The notes under the pieces are model-generated. The model saw only the letters and a list, made by a program, of their open reading frames with translations. It was not told where the DNA came from and did no database searches. This document shows positions 25,341 to 33,018 of a stretch of DNA of 64,000 nucleotides, in pieces (position 1 is the first letter of the stretch; every line of letters begins with the position of its first letter). Source of the stretch: Cellulomonas cellasea (lineage in GTDB: Bacteria > Actinomycetota > Actinomycetes > Actinomycetales > Cellulomonadaceae). Position numbers and translations under genes: made by a program. Where the stretch lies: contig NZ_BJLR01000017.1 of assembly GCF_006538745.1 (NCBI RefSeq), forward strand, positions 186,001-250,000, in the 5' to 3' direction.

Positions 25341-26575
25341 CGTCGCCCCGGTCGGCCCAGTCGCGCTACCCGAGCACGGAGGTGCGGGAGGACCTGCCGT
25401 GGCTGCGGCGGCGGACGCTGCGGACGCGGGTCGAGGCCGCGGCGGCGGCCGGGGGCGCGTCGGGGGGATTGACTGGGTCGACCGCCGGGGCGGGCTCGGG
25501 CGGCGCGCCGCCGCAACCGGCCACAGCCCCCCAGCCGAGCCCGACGGCGCCCGTGACGTCGTCCCTCGACCTCGGCTCTCCGGCGGCTGGGTCGGCGTCG
25601 CTCGACCTGGGCTCTCCGGCGGCGGGGTCGACGTCGCTCGATCTCGGCTCCCCGGCGGCGGGGTCGTCGTCCCTCGACCTCGGCACTCCGGCGGCGGGGT
25701 CGACGTCACTCGATCTCGGCTCCCCGGCGGCCGGGTCGACGTCCCTCGACCTGACACCCGCGCGGGCGCCCACCGCGCCCACCGCGCCTCCCGCATCCGT
25801 CCGGTCCGCCGCGTCGGCCCCGGCGCGGACATCGCTCCGCCCGCCGCCCGCTCCGGCCGTCCCGCCCGCACCGTCCCCGACCCGGGGCCCGAGCACGACG
25901 ACGTCGCTCGACCTCGCCGCGTCGCCCGCCCCGGCCGCGCCGGGGCGCCGCGCCCGGTCGGCGCCCCCGTCCGCCGCCGCCGGGGACCTCGTGCTCGCGT
26001 TCACGCCGCCGCGCGTCCACGCCGGGTCGCCCGTCGTGCTCGGACCGACGGAGCCCGTCGTCGCGCTCACGGCGCTGCAGTCGGGCGTCGGCGGCCTGAC
26101 CGTCGAGGCGGCGTGCTCGGACGCGGTCGGCGACCTGCGGCTCGCGTGCGCGTACCGGCTCGTCGGCGCCCGGCCCTCGCTCGTCGCGCACAGCCGAGAG
26201 ATCCCCGTCGCGGGGCTGCACGCCCGCCGGCCCGTGATCGTGTCGTCGCGCGAGCGGTTCGAGCAGCTCGTCGTGGACCTGCGGCAGGTCCGGTCGCTCG
26301 AGCGGCTCGTCGTGCTCGCGTACTCCGAGTCCGGCGCGGCGCTCGACTGGGGTGGCACGCTCGTCGTGCACGGGTTCGGCGGGCTGCGCGTCGAGGCACC
26401 GCTGCGGCACGGGCGGTCGGCGGGCGTGCTCGTCGCGCTGTCGGTGCTGCGCGTCGGCGGGGAGCTCGTGCTGCGCGCCGAGGACGAGCTCGTCGAGGGC
26501 ACGCTGCGCGACGCGTGCACGGCGCACGGGTTCGACGAGATCACCTGGGTCGACACCCGGACCCCGCTCGTGTGA
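25337..26575 (+). CDS. TerD-like protein with a long disordered repeat region
   Basis: A 412-residue protein. The first 210 residues are Ala/Pro/Ser/Thr-rich and include five copies of the 12-residue unit SLDLGSPAAGST (about 76-135) plus later partial SLDL copies. The C-terminal 180 residues form a folded beta-rich domain (DLVLAFTPPRVHAGSPVVLG to the end) that looks like a distant TerD/TerA-type domain, with RFEQLVVDLRQVRSLERLVV as the most family-like part. The GTG at 25337 overlaps the preceding gene as GTGA. It is presumably a scaffold or adaptor of the Ter complex. Assignment of the C-terminal domain is moderate. Confidence 0.75.
   Translation: MTSPRSAQSRYPSTEVREDLPWLRRRTLRTRVEAAAAAGGASGGLTGSTAGAGSGGAPPQPATAPQPSPTAPVTSSLDLGSPAAGSASLDLGSPAAGSTSLDLGSPAAGSSSLDLGTPAAGSTSLDLGSPAAGSTSLDLTPARAPTAPTAPPASVRSAASAPARTSLRPPPAPAVPPAPSPTRGPSTTTSLDLAASPAPAAPGRRARSAPPSAAAGDLVLAFTPPRVHAGSPVVLGPTEPVVALTALQSGVGGLTVEAACSDAVGDLRLACAYRLVGARPSLVAHSREIPVAGLHARRPVIVSSRERFEQLVVDLRQVRSLERLVVLAYSESGAALDWGGTLVVHGFGGLRVEAPLRHGRSAGVLVALSVLRVGGELVLRAEDELVEGTLRDACTAHGFDEITWVDTRTPLV
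25561..25760 (+). repeat. 36-bp tandem repeats encoding SLDLGSPAAGST
   Basis: Five full 36-bp units and a truncated sixth follow one another. Units differ by a few bases and by Thr/Ser at two positions. The unit length is a multiple of three so the frame is preserved if copies are lost or gained. Confidence 0.85.
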
Positions 26576-26668
26576 GCGGGCCGGTGCCGAGGACCTGAGC
26601 GACACCCGATCAGCAGGACCGAGCAGCACGACCAGCCGGCGGTCCGCCGGCACACCGAGGAGGTCAGC

Positions 26669-26770
26669 ATGGGAATCGACTACAACAAGCGTCCGGGGCA
26701 GCCCGAGCCCGCACCCGAGAGCGCCGGGCAGCCGGGCGCCACGCCGTCGGACGCCGCGCCGTCTCGCTGA
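26669..26770 (+). CDS. N-terminal fragment of the TerA-like gene, cut off by a frameshift
   Basis: The ATG at 26669 has an excellent GAGGAGGT ribosome binding site. The 33-residue product starts MGIDYNKRPGQPEPAP, the expected N-terminus of TerA-like proteins, then stops at TGA 26768-26770. The rest of the family sequence (VSLSKVTLTKAAPSVSLTKR from 26761) continues in the frame one base back, which is open but has no start codon before 26803. One extra base between 26700 and 26760 would fuse the two frames. It is therefore a recent deletion, a base-calling error in a GC-rich tract, or a -1 frameshift signal. Confidence 0.65.
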   Translation: MGIDYNKRPGQPEPAPESAGQPGATPSDAAPSR

Positions 26771-26802
26771 GCAAGGTCACGCTGACGAAGGCGGCGCCGT
26801 CG

Positions 26803-27399
26803 GTGTCGCTGACCAAGCGCGGCGGCGCGAGCGGGATCCTGCGCGTCAACCTCAACTGGAACGCGCGCCCCGCGGGTGCGCCGCAGGGCGGCGGCGGGTT
26901 CCTCAAGCGCCTCACGGGCGGTGGCGGCGGCGGGTCGATCGACCTGGACCTCGCGGCGCTGTACGAGTACACGGACGGGTCCAAGGGCGTCGTCCAGGCG
27001 CTCGGCAACGCGTTCCGCGACACCCGCCGCGGCGAGGCGATCACGTGGCTCGACGGCGACGACCGCAGCGGCACGAACTCGGGCGGCGAGAACCTGTTCG
27101 TGAACCTGGCGCACGTGAGCGAGATCCGCCGGATCCTCGTCTTCGCGTTCATCTACCAGGGGGTGCCGAACTGGGCGGCCGCCGACGGCGTCGTCACGCT
27201 CTACCCCGCGTCCGGCCCGGAGATCGAGGTCCGGCTCGACGAGCACGACCCGCGCTCGCCCATGTGCGCGATCGCGATGATCGAGAACACGGGCGGCGAG
27301 CTGTCCGTGAACCGCGAGGTCCGCTACATCCAGGGCAGCCAGGCCGAGCTCGACCGGCAGTACGGCTGGGGCATGAACTGGACGGCTGGGCGGAAGTAG
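26803..27399 (+). CDS. TerA-like protein of the TerD superfamily (main body, apparent frameshift upstream)
   Basis: The intact reading frame gives 198 residues from GTG 26803, but the conserved sequence continues back to at least 26761, so the true N-terminus probably comes from the fragment at 26669. Recognisable segments are GILRVNLNWNARP, a Gly-rich loop, SIDLDLAALYEYTDGSKGVV, the acidic GDDRSGTNSGGENLFVNL and the C-terminal YIQGSQAELDRQYGWGMNW. This is the usual TerA-like form found with telA and terD. It is the last gene of the operon and is followed by a perfect palindromic terminator. Confidence 0.85.
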   Translation: MSLTKRGGASGILRVNLNWNARPAGAPQGGGGFLKRLTGGGGGGSIDLDLAALYEYTDGSKGVVQALGNAFRDTRRGEAITWLDGDDRSGTNSGGENLFVNLAHVSEIRRILVFAFIYQGVPNWAAADGVVTLYPASGPEIEVRLDEHDPRSPMCAIAMIENTGGELSVNREVRYIQGSQAELDRQYGWGMNWTAGRK

Positions 27400-27422
27400 T
27401 CGGTCCACGGGGACGACGACGA

Positions 27423-27456
27423 CCCCCGCCACGGAGCACGTGCTCCGTGGCGGGGG
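27423..27456. terminator. Perfect 34-bp palindrome, bidirectional terminator
   Basis: Two perfectly complementary 17-nt arms meet without a designed loop (27423-27439 and 27440-27456). It separates the TerA-like gene (plus) from the convergent gene at 27476 (minus). Confidence 0.75.
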
Positions 27457-27475
27457 CCCTCGTCCTGAGGGGCTG

Positions 27476-28024
27476 TCAGGCGGGCGTCCCGGGGTCGCTC
27501 ATCGGGGTGTCTGCGCGCTCGAGCACGACGCCGGGAACGGCCGCCTCGATCGCGCGGCGCGCGTCGTCGCTGAAGGCGGGGAAGCCGTCGCCGACCCGGT
27601 AGTGCACGACGGCGGCATCGCGTGCGCGCGCACCTTCGACACGTCCGTCGCTCAGCTCGACGTCGGCGACTCGGCACGACAGGACCCAGTAGCGGTGCTC
27701 TGCGTCGTCGGTCTCGACGACCACCGGTAGCCAGTCGTGGTGGGACGCCGGGGCCTCGACGCCCTCGACCGCCGTGCGCACGGCGTCGGCGTAGACGAGC
27801 ACCTCCGCCTCCTCGACGTACAGAACGGCGGGAGGGGGCGACTGCTCCGCGCGCACGCGCAGCGGTGTCCAGTCGGCGACCTCCTCGCTCGTGTGCGCGG
27901 CGGCCCACGCCGCCTCGAGCAGGTCCGCGTCCTCCGCCTCGTCAGGGTCGGCCATCGAGGCGCCGCCGATGCTGCCGAGCGCCACCTCCCAGAGCGTGAC
28001 GTCGTCGTCTCGGGTGCTGTCCAT
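27476..28024 (-). CDS. Hypothetical protein, possible Imm11-like fold
   Basis: A 182-residue acidic cytoplasmic protein. The N-terminal half has EEVADWTPLRVRAEQ. The C-terminal half alternates strands and helices (HDWLPVVVETDDAEHRYWVL, AVVHYRVGDGFPAFSDDARR) in a way reminiscent of the Imm11/DUF1629 immunity family; this is a weak impression, not a firm match. The ATG at 28024 has GGAGA at good spacing. It is convergent with the Ter operon and divergent from tmk. Codon use is like the neighbours. No toxin gene is adjacent. Confidence 0.65.
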   Translation of the reverse strand: MDSTRDDDVTLWEVALGSIGGASMADPDEAEDADLLEAAWAAAHTSEEVADWTPLRVRAEQSPPPAVLYVEEAEVLVYADAVRTAVEGVEAPASHHDWLPVVVETDDAEHRYWVLSCRVADVELSDGRVEGARARDAAVVHYRVGDGFPAFSDDARRAIEAAVPGVVLERADTPMSDPGTPA

Positions 28025-28208
28025 GGGTCTCCTTCGCCGGGTCGCCCACGGGATCGGCAGGCGCTCACGCCACCTTGAGCCCCGACGGGGTGCCGCTCGC
28101 GGAGCTTCGGCTCGCCGTTCCCACCCCCCATTGATGGCCGAGGCTGCCGGCGCTGTCGTGGGAGGCGGAGCGGCTCGACGTCGTCGTCGTGGCGTCGGTC
28201 CTGCGGGC

Positions 28209-28214
28209 TACCCT
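28209..28214 (+). promoter_or_regulatory. -10 box of a leaderless tmk promoter
   Basis: TACCCT is followed by 6 nt and the GTG at 28221. The open frame extends over 100 codons further upstream, so this box is the main evidence for the start. The 196-bp gap upstream of tmk shows no other feature. Confidence 0.5.
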
Positions 28215-28220
28215 GACGCC

Positions 28221-29045
28221 GTGACTGCGAGCGACGCCCAGCCCCAGAGCCGAGCCGCTCAGCGCACCCCGGCCGACGGTCCGCGCGGTGACGCCACGGC
28301 GCCGGTTGCGAACGGGGCCACGGGAGCCAGCGAGGCGACGGCATCCGCCTCGTCCGTCGCGCACGCAGGCGACCCGGCGGCCACACGGTCCGCTCCCGGC
28401 CTCTTCGTGTCGTTCGAGGGCGGCGACGGCGCGGGCAAGTCGACCCAGGCGCGCGCGCTCGCGGACCGGCTGCGTGCGCTCGGGCGGGAGGTCGTGCTCA
28501 CCCGCGAGCCGGGCGGGACCCCGCTCGGTGTCGAGCTGCGCCAGGCGCTGCTGCACGGCGACCACGTCGACCCGCGCGCCGAGGTGCTGCTCTACGCCGC
28601 CGACCGCGCGCACCACGTCGCCTCGCTGGTCCGCCCGGCGCTCGAGCGCGGTGCCGTCGTCATCACGGACCGCTACCTCGACTCGTCGGTCGCGTACCAG
28701 GGCTCGGGCCGCGACCTGGGGGCCGACGAGGTCGAACGCATCTCGTTGTGGGCCACCGGCGGGCTGCTGCCGGCCGTGACGGTGCTGCTCGACCTCGACC
28801 CCGACGTCGGCCGCACCCGGCTGACCGGGGACCCGGACCGGCTCGAGCGGGCCGGCGATGACTTCCACCGCCGCACGCGCGCCGCGTTCCTGGCGCGCGC
28901 CGAGCAGGACCCGGGGCGGTGGCTCGTGCTCGACGCGACGCTGCCGGTCGACGAGCTCGCGGCGCACGTGTTCGCGCGGGTCGCCGCGGCGGGCGGGTTC
29001 GCCGACGCCGTCCCGAGTGCTTCCTCCGGGGCGGGCGCGGCATGA
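28221..29045 (+). CDS. tmk: Thymidylate kinase
   Basis: A 274-residue dTMP kinase that phosphorylates dTMP to dTDP. The P-loop is GGDGAGKST in SFEGGDGAGKSTQARAL, the DR[YH] motif is ITDRYLDSSVAYQGSGR, and LTREPGGTPLG is the substrate-binding segment. About 55 Ala/Ser/Thr-rich residues precede the kinase fold, making it longer than the usual 210. It overlaps holB by 4 bp (ATGA), the common actinobacterial tmk-holB pair. Confidence 0.96.
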   Translation: MTASDAQPQSRAAQRTPADGPRGDATAPVANGATGASEATASASSVAHAGDPAATRSAPGLFVSFEGGDGAGKSTQARALADRLRALGREVVLTREPGGTPLGVELRQALLHGDHVDPRAEVLLYAADRAHHVASLVRPALERGAVVITDRYLDSSVAYQGSGRDLGADEVERISLWATGGLLPAVTVLLDLDPDVGRTRLTGDPDRLERAGDDFHRRTRAAFLARAEQDPGRWLVLDATLPVDELAAHVFARVAAAGGFADAVPSASSGAGAA

Positions 29046-30178
29046 GCGTCTGGGACGACGTCGTCGGGCAGGAGCCCGCCGTCGCCGAGCTGCGGGGCGC
29101 GGCGCTCGACCCGAGCCGCATGACGCACGCGTGGCTGCTCACCGGGCCGCCGGGCTCGGGCCGGTCCAACGCGGCCCGCGCGTTCGCGGCGGCGCTGCAG
29201 TGCCTCGAGGGCGGCTGCGGCCACTGCCACGCGTGCACGACCGTCCTGCACGGCACCCACCCGGACGTGACGCTCGTCGCGACCGAGGGCGTCTTCATCC
29301 GCGTCGACACCGCCCGGCCGCTCGTCGAGCTCGCGCAGCGGTCCCCCTCGGAGGGCCGCTGGCGCGTCATCGTCGTCGAGGACGCGGACCGGCTCAACGA
29401 GACGAGCGGCAACGTGCTGCTCAAGGCCATCGAGGAGCCGCCGCCGCGCACGGTGTGGCTGCTGTGCGCGCCGAGCCCGCAGGACGTCCTCGTGACGCTG
29501 CGCTCGCGCAGCCGCTCGGTCCCGCTGCGCGTCCCGCCCGTCGAGGCCGTCGCCGAGCTGCTCGTGCGGCGCGACGGCGTCGACCCGCACGTCGCCGCGG
29601 TCGCCGCCCGGGCCGCCCAGAGCCACATCGGCATCGCCCGCCGGCTCGCGCGCGACCCCGAGGCGCGGGCGCGCCGGGCCAAGGTGCTCTCGCTCGCGCC
29701 GCGCGTGCGCGGGGTCGGCGACGCGGTGCTGGCCGCGGGGGAGCTCGTCGAGACCGCGCAGGCCGACGCCAAGGCCGCGACCGAGGAGCGCGACGCGAGC
29801 GAGCGCACGGCGCTGCTGCGCTCGCTCGGCGCGGAGGGCGCGGCGACGATCCCGCCGGCGCTGCGCGCCCAGGTCCGCCAGCTCGAGGAGGACCAGAAGC
29901 GCCGCGCGACCCGAGCCCAGCGCGACGTGCTGGACCGCGCGATGGTCGACCTGCTGTCCCTGTACCGGGACGTGCTCGTGATCCAGCTCGGCGCGGCCGT
30001 CGAGCTCGTCAACGTCGAGCACGAGGAGACCGTGCGGACGCTCGCGGAGAGCAGCACGCCCGAGCAGACGCTGCGCCGGATGGACGCCGTCGGGGTCGCC
30101 CGGACGCGGCTCGCGGGCAACGTCGCACCGCTGCTCGCGGTCGAGGCGATGGCGATCGCGCTCCGGCCGCAGGGCTGA
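29042..30178 (+). CDS. holB: DNA polymerase III subunit delta-prime
   Basis: A 378-residue clamp-loader subunit. The N-terminal AAA+ domain begins SVWDDVVGQEPAV. Its P-loop-like GPPGSGRSNAARAF has Arg in place of the Walker Lys, and a zinc-binding CLEGGCGHCHAC follows. VVEDADRLNETSGNVLLK and EEPPPRTVWLLCAPS are the Walker B and sensor regions. A helical segment from about 200 with Lys/Glu/Arg-rich stretches leads to the C-terminal collar domain. It is coupled to tmk by an ATGA overlap; the frame is open upstream inside tmk but that part is a shadow. Confidence 0.95.
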   Translation: MSVWDDVVGQEPAVAELRGAALDPSRMTHAWLLTGPPGSGRSNAARAFAAALQCLEGGCGHCHACTTVLHGTHPDVTLVATEGVFIRVDTARPLVELAQRSPSEGRWRVIVVEDADRLNETSGNVLLKAIEEPPPRTVWLLCAPSPQDVLVTLRSRSRSVPLRVPPVEAVAELLVRRDGVDPHVAAVAARAAQSHIGIARRLARDPEARARRAKVLSLAPRVRGVGDAVLAAGELVETAQADAKAATEERDASERTALLRSLGAEGAATIPPALRAQVRQLEEDQKRRATRAQRDVLDRAMVDLLSLYRDVLVIQLGAAVELVNVEHEETVRTLAESSTPEQTLRRMDAVGVARTRLAGNVAPLLAVEAMAIALRPQG

Positions 30179-30244
30179 GCCCCCGCGCGCCTGAGGGCGG
30201 CCCGTTGCGCCGACCGGGCGACGAGCCGGCCCCCGCATCCCGCT

Positions 30245-30250
30245 TAGGCT
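30245..30250 (+). promoter_or_regulatory. -10 box of a leaderless promoter for the TAP-type hydrolase
   Basis: TAGGCT is followed by 6 nt and GTG 30257, choosing between two adjacent GTG codons (30254 and 30257) and the downstream ATG 30359. Confidence 0.5.
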
Positions 30251-30256
30251 GGGGTG

Positions 30257-31873
30257 GTGCCCCTCGCCCCACGTGACGTCCGCCGTGCCGCCGAGCAGCC
30301 CCTGGCCGCGGTGACGCCCGCCCCGCTGCGCCCCGTCTCCCGCGCCGGCCGCCCGCTGATGCGTGCCGCCGGACTGCTCGCCGTGGGCGCGCTCGTGCTC
30401 GCCGGGTGCTCGAGCCCCAAGAACCAGGTCACCGTCGACCCGAGCGCCCCGGCGTCGGCCGGCGAGGGCGTCGCCCCCGAGCTGGCCGAGTTCTACGAGC
30501 AGCAGCCCGAGTGGACCGCGTGCGGCGACCTCGAGTGCACGACCGTCGTCGTGCCCATCGACTGGGAGGAGCCGGGCGGCGGCTCGATCGAGCTCGCCGT
30601 GAACCGGTCGCGCGCGACCGGGGGCGACCGGATCGGCTCGCTGCTGACGAACCCGGGCGGCCCGGGGGCGTCGGGCACCGAGGCGCTCGAGACCGTCGTC
30701 ATCCAGCGCATGGGGGCCGGGGTCAAGGAGCGCTACGACCTCGTCGGCTTCGACCCGCGCGGCGTCGGGAAGTCCCACCCGGTCGAGTGCGTCGACGGCG
30801 CCGAGATGGACGAGCTCGTCGCGTTCGACGCGGACTACTCGACGCCCGAGGGCCTCGAGGACGTCGAGGCCCGCTACGGCGAGTTCGCGGCCGGCTGCCT
30901 CGAGCGCACCGGCGAGGTGCTCGAGCACATCGACACGGTGAGCGCGGCCCGCGACCTCGACGTGCTGCGCGCGGTGCTCGGCGACGAGCAGCTCCACTAC
31001 CTCGGCTTCTCCTACGGCACGGCGCTCGGCGCGACGTACGCCTCGCTATTCCCGGAGCGCGTCGGACGGCTCGTGCTCGACGGCGCGCTCGACCCGACCC
31101 TCGACTCCGACGCGATCGCCGCGGGCCAGGCGGCCGGCTTCGAGTCGGCCCTGCGCGCGTACGTGACCGACTGCCAGGCCGGCAAGAGCTGCCCGCTCGA
31201 GGGCACGGTCGACGAGGGGCTGGCCGCCGTCGCGGACCTGCTCGAGGACGCGCGCCGCAACCCGCTCGAGACGACCGACCCCGAGCGGCCGCTCACGGCC
31301 AGCCTCGCGTTCGCGGGCATCGCCCAGACGCTCTACGCCAACACGCTGTGGCCCTACCTGACCGAGGGCCTGACCGGCGCGATCCAGCAGCGCGACGGCT
31401 CACGGCTCCTGCAGTTCGCGGACCTGTACTACGACCGCGACCCCGACGGCACGTACGGGAGCAACACGACCGAGGCGTTCTGGGCGATCGGCTGCGCGGA
31501 CGACCGGGCGACGACCGACCCCGACGAGATGCGGGCCTCCGCGGAGCGCATGGTCGAGGCCGCGCCGACGATCGGGCGGTTCTTCGGGTACGGCGGCGTC
31601 GTCTGCGCCCGCTGGCCGGTCCCGGAGGCCGGCGGGCTCGACTCGTACACCGCCGAGGGCGCCGCGCCGATCGTTGTGATCGGGACGACGAACGACCCCG
31701 CGACGCCCTACGTGTGGGCGGAGTCGCTGTCCGACGTCCTCTCCTCGGCGGTGCTCCTCACGTTCGAGGGGGAGGGGCACACCGCGTACGGGCGATCCAA
31801 CGAGTGCATCACGGGCGCGGTCGACGCGTACCTGCTCGAGGGCACCGTGCCCGAGGACGGGACGCGCTGCTGA
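30257..31873 (+). CDS. Exported alpha/beta hydrolase (TAP family), predicted lipoprotein
   Basis: A 538-residue secreted serine hydrolase like the tripeptidyl aminopeptidases of Streptomyces. The signal ends in a lipobox LVLAGC with Cys51, unusually far in because of a 34-residue N-region; starting at ATG 30359 would give a standard signal peptide. The fold has NPGGPGASG (oxyanion region), the nucleophile elbow GFSYGTALG, and a C-terminal TAP-C domain ending in FEGEGHTAYGRSNECI with the catalytic His. Cys pairs (for example CGDLEC) suggest disulfides outside the cell. It is a single gene between holB and tRNA-Thr. Confidence 0.92.
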   Translation: MPLAPRDVRRAAEQPLAAVTPAPLRPVSRAGRPLMRAAGLLAVGALVLAGCSSPKNQVTVDPSAPASAGEGVAPELAEFYEQQPEWTACGDLECTTVVVPIDWEEPGGGSIELAVNRSRATGGDRIGSLLTNPGGPGASGTEALETVVIQRMGAGVKERYDLVGFDPRGVGKSHPVECVDGAEMDELVAFDADYSTPEGLEDVEARYGEFAAGCLERTGEVLEHIDTVSAARDLDVLRAVLGDEQLHYLGFSYGTALGATYASLFPERVGRLVLDGALDPTLDSDAIAAGQAAGFESALRAYVTDCQAGKSCPLEGTVDEGLAAVADLLEDARRNPLETTDPERPLTASLAFAGIAQTLYANTLWPYLTEGLTGAIQQRDGSRLLQFADLYYDRDPDGTYGSNTTEAFWAIGCADDRATTDPDEMRASAERMVEAAPTIGRFFGYGGVVCARWPVPEAGGLDSYTAEGAAPIVVIGTTNDPATPYVWAESLSDVLSSAVLLTFEGEGHTAYGRSNECITGAVDAYLLEGTVPEDGTRC

Positions 31874-31934
31874 CCGTGCCGGCAGGCCTGCGCATCGCGC
31901 TGGCCTGCGACGACGGGTCCGGCGGGCGCTCGTT

Positions 31935-31964
31935 TTGAAACCCGGGCCGCACGCCAGGTAGAGT
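31935..31964 (+). promoter_or_regulatory. Promoter of tRNA-Thr
   Basis: TTGAAA (31935-31940) and TAGAGT (31959-31964) are separated by 18 bp, among the clearest sigma-70-like promoters of the window. Transcription should begin near 31971, about 50 nt before the mature tRNA. Confidence 0.7.
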
Positions 31965-32020
31965 GGCGCAGCCCGCTCGGCTCGTCCGCGCGGTGCGTGC
32001 ACGACAGCAGGACCAGCAGT

Positions 32021-32096
32021 GCCGCCTTAGCTCAGTCGGTAGAGCGTCTCACTCGTAATGAGAAGGTCAACAGTTCGATTCTGTTAGGCGGCTCCA
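32021..32096 (+). tRNA. tRNA-Thr, anticodon CGU
   Basis: A 76-nt tRNA with encoded CCA. Acceptor arms GCCGCCT (32021-32027) and AGGCGGC (32086-32092) pair fully, and the discriminator base is T. The anticodon stem TCTCA/TGAGA encloses CTCGTAA, giving anticodon CGT. The T-loop is TTCGATT. The 3' end is not duplicated elsewhere in the window. Confidence 0.97.
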
Positions 32097-32102
32097 CACC
32101 GG

Positions 32103-32138
32103 ACGGCCCTCGACCCGCACTCGCGGGGCGGGGGCCGT
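32103..32138 (+). terminator. Hairpin terminator after tRNA-Thr
   Basis: A 16-bp stem with one mismatch and one G-T wobble (arms 32103-32118 and 32123-32138) and a 4-nt loop begins 6 nt after the CCA end. The arms are GC-rich with no T-run. Confidence 0.7.
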
Positions 32139-32167
32139 TCGCATGCTCCCGCTGCCGTCGAGCCGGG

Positions 32168-32671
32168 TCAAGACGCGGCCTGCCGCTCGGCGTGCTGCCG
32201 GTGGAGGTCGCGCAGCTTGTCGGCGAGCTCGGTTGCCGGTCCGGCGACGGGCACGCCGGGGGCCACGGTGGTGATAGGCAGCGCCGCGACCGGGGACGGC
32301 GGTAGCCCCCAGCCCTGCCGCCACTCGGTGAGCTGGCCAATCGAGCCCGCGTACACGATGCGCCCGAGCCCGACCCAGGCATGGCCGGCCGCGCACATCG
32401 GGCAGTGCTCTCCCGAGGTGTAGACCGTGCACGTTGGCCGCAACTCGGCCGGGACATGCGCCGCCGCCCACTGCGCGAGCGCGAGCTCCGGGTGGCGGGT
32501 CTGGTCGCCGCCCGCGGTGCGGTTGCGGTCCTCGTGCAGCACGGCGCCCGCAGCGTCGACCAGGACCGACCCGAAGGGCTCGTCGCCGTCGGCCAGCGCC
32601 TCGCGGGCGAGCTCGACGCAGCGACGCAGGTGCGCGAGGTCCTGGGGACTCAGCGCCGTCGACGTGTCCAT
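32168..32671 (-). CDS. Nucleoside/guanine-type deaminase
   Basis: A 167-residue zinc-dependent deaminase of the CDA fold. The zinc ligands are in RHPELALAQ (HPE in place of HAE, as in a known subgroup) and GEHCPMCAAG (PCxxC type, here CPMC). DEPFGSVLVDAAGAVLHEDRNRT is the substrate pocket region. It likely deaminates a purine or pyrimidine nucleoside or base; the exact substrate is not clear. ATG 32671 lies 6 nt after a TAGGGT box. Its last codons lie close to the tRNA-Thr terminator. Confidence 0.9.
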   Translation of the reverse strand: MDTSTALSPQDLAHLRRCVELAREALADGDEPFGSVLVDAAGAVLHEDRNRTAGGDQTRHPELALAQWAAAHVPAELRPTCTVYTSGEHCPMCAAGHAWVGLGRIVYAGSIGQLTEWRQGWGLPPSPVAALPITTVAPGVPVAGPATELADKLRDLHRQHAERQAAS

Positions 32672-32677
32672 GCCTGC

Positions 32678-32683
32678 ACCCTA
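32678..32683 (-). promoter_or_regulatory. -10 box of a leaderless promoter for the deaminase
   Basis: TAGGGT on the minus strand is 6 nt from the ATG at 32671. Confidence 0.5.
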
Positions 32684-32710
32684 GGTCGCCGGGGCGCTTT
32701 GGGCAGGTGC

Positions 32711-32795
32711 CGTCAGGACCAGCCCGAGATCGCGACCCTTGTCGGGCGGCGGTCGATCTACATGAAGCGCCCGCCCGCATCGAGCACCCCGAACT
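32711..32795 (-). pseudogene. Decayed copy of the 3' end of the GNAT gene at 35457
   Basis: About 85 bp match 35455-35539 with scattered substitutions and small indels. Read on the minus strand the remnant gives VLDAGGRFM, then a TAG stop where the intact gene has GAG, then IDRRPTRVAISGWS and a TGA stop at the same place as the intact gene. It marks one border of the low-GC island. Confidence 0.75.
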
Positions 32796-33018
32796 CAGGT
32801 TCTCAACGCTGCTGCTCATGAGCCGAGTGCGAGCTAGGGTGACGGAGAGGCAGGGCCGTGGCGTCGGCGCCCACCGCTGTGCTTCGACCGCCGCGACGTG
32901 TTTGCGCGGACTGGGCAGCGGTCAACGTCTGACAATTGACCAGAAGCCAATCACGGCGTCGCACGGCGACCAGGCCGCCTTGATTGCGCCAGCGTACGCC
33001 GATCGAAGGTGCGCTGAA
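32796..33018. other. Non-coding stretch at the left edge of the island
   Basis: No convincing gene is present. It contains a possible -10 (TAGGGT near 32835) and an inverted repeat GGTCAA-N10-TTGACC around 32917-32938. Base composition drifts from the GC-rich chromosomal style to the lower-GC style of the island. Together with the deaminase promoter and the GNAT remnant it makes up the 347-bp gap. Confidence 0.5.

Noticed and set aside
32021-32171. tRNA-Thr as the integration site of the low-GC island
   Set aside because: No copy of the tRNA 3' end is found at the other side of the island, the deaminase lies between, and the GNAT 3' duplication explains the borders better.
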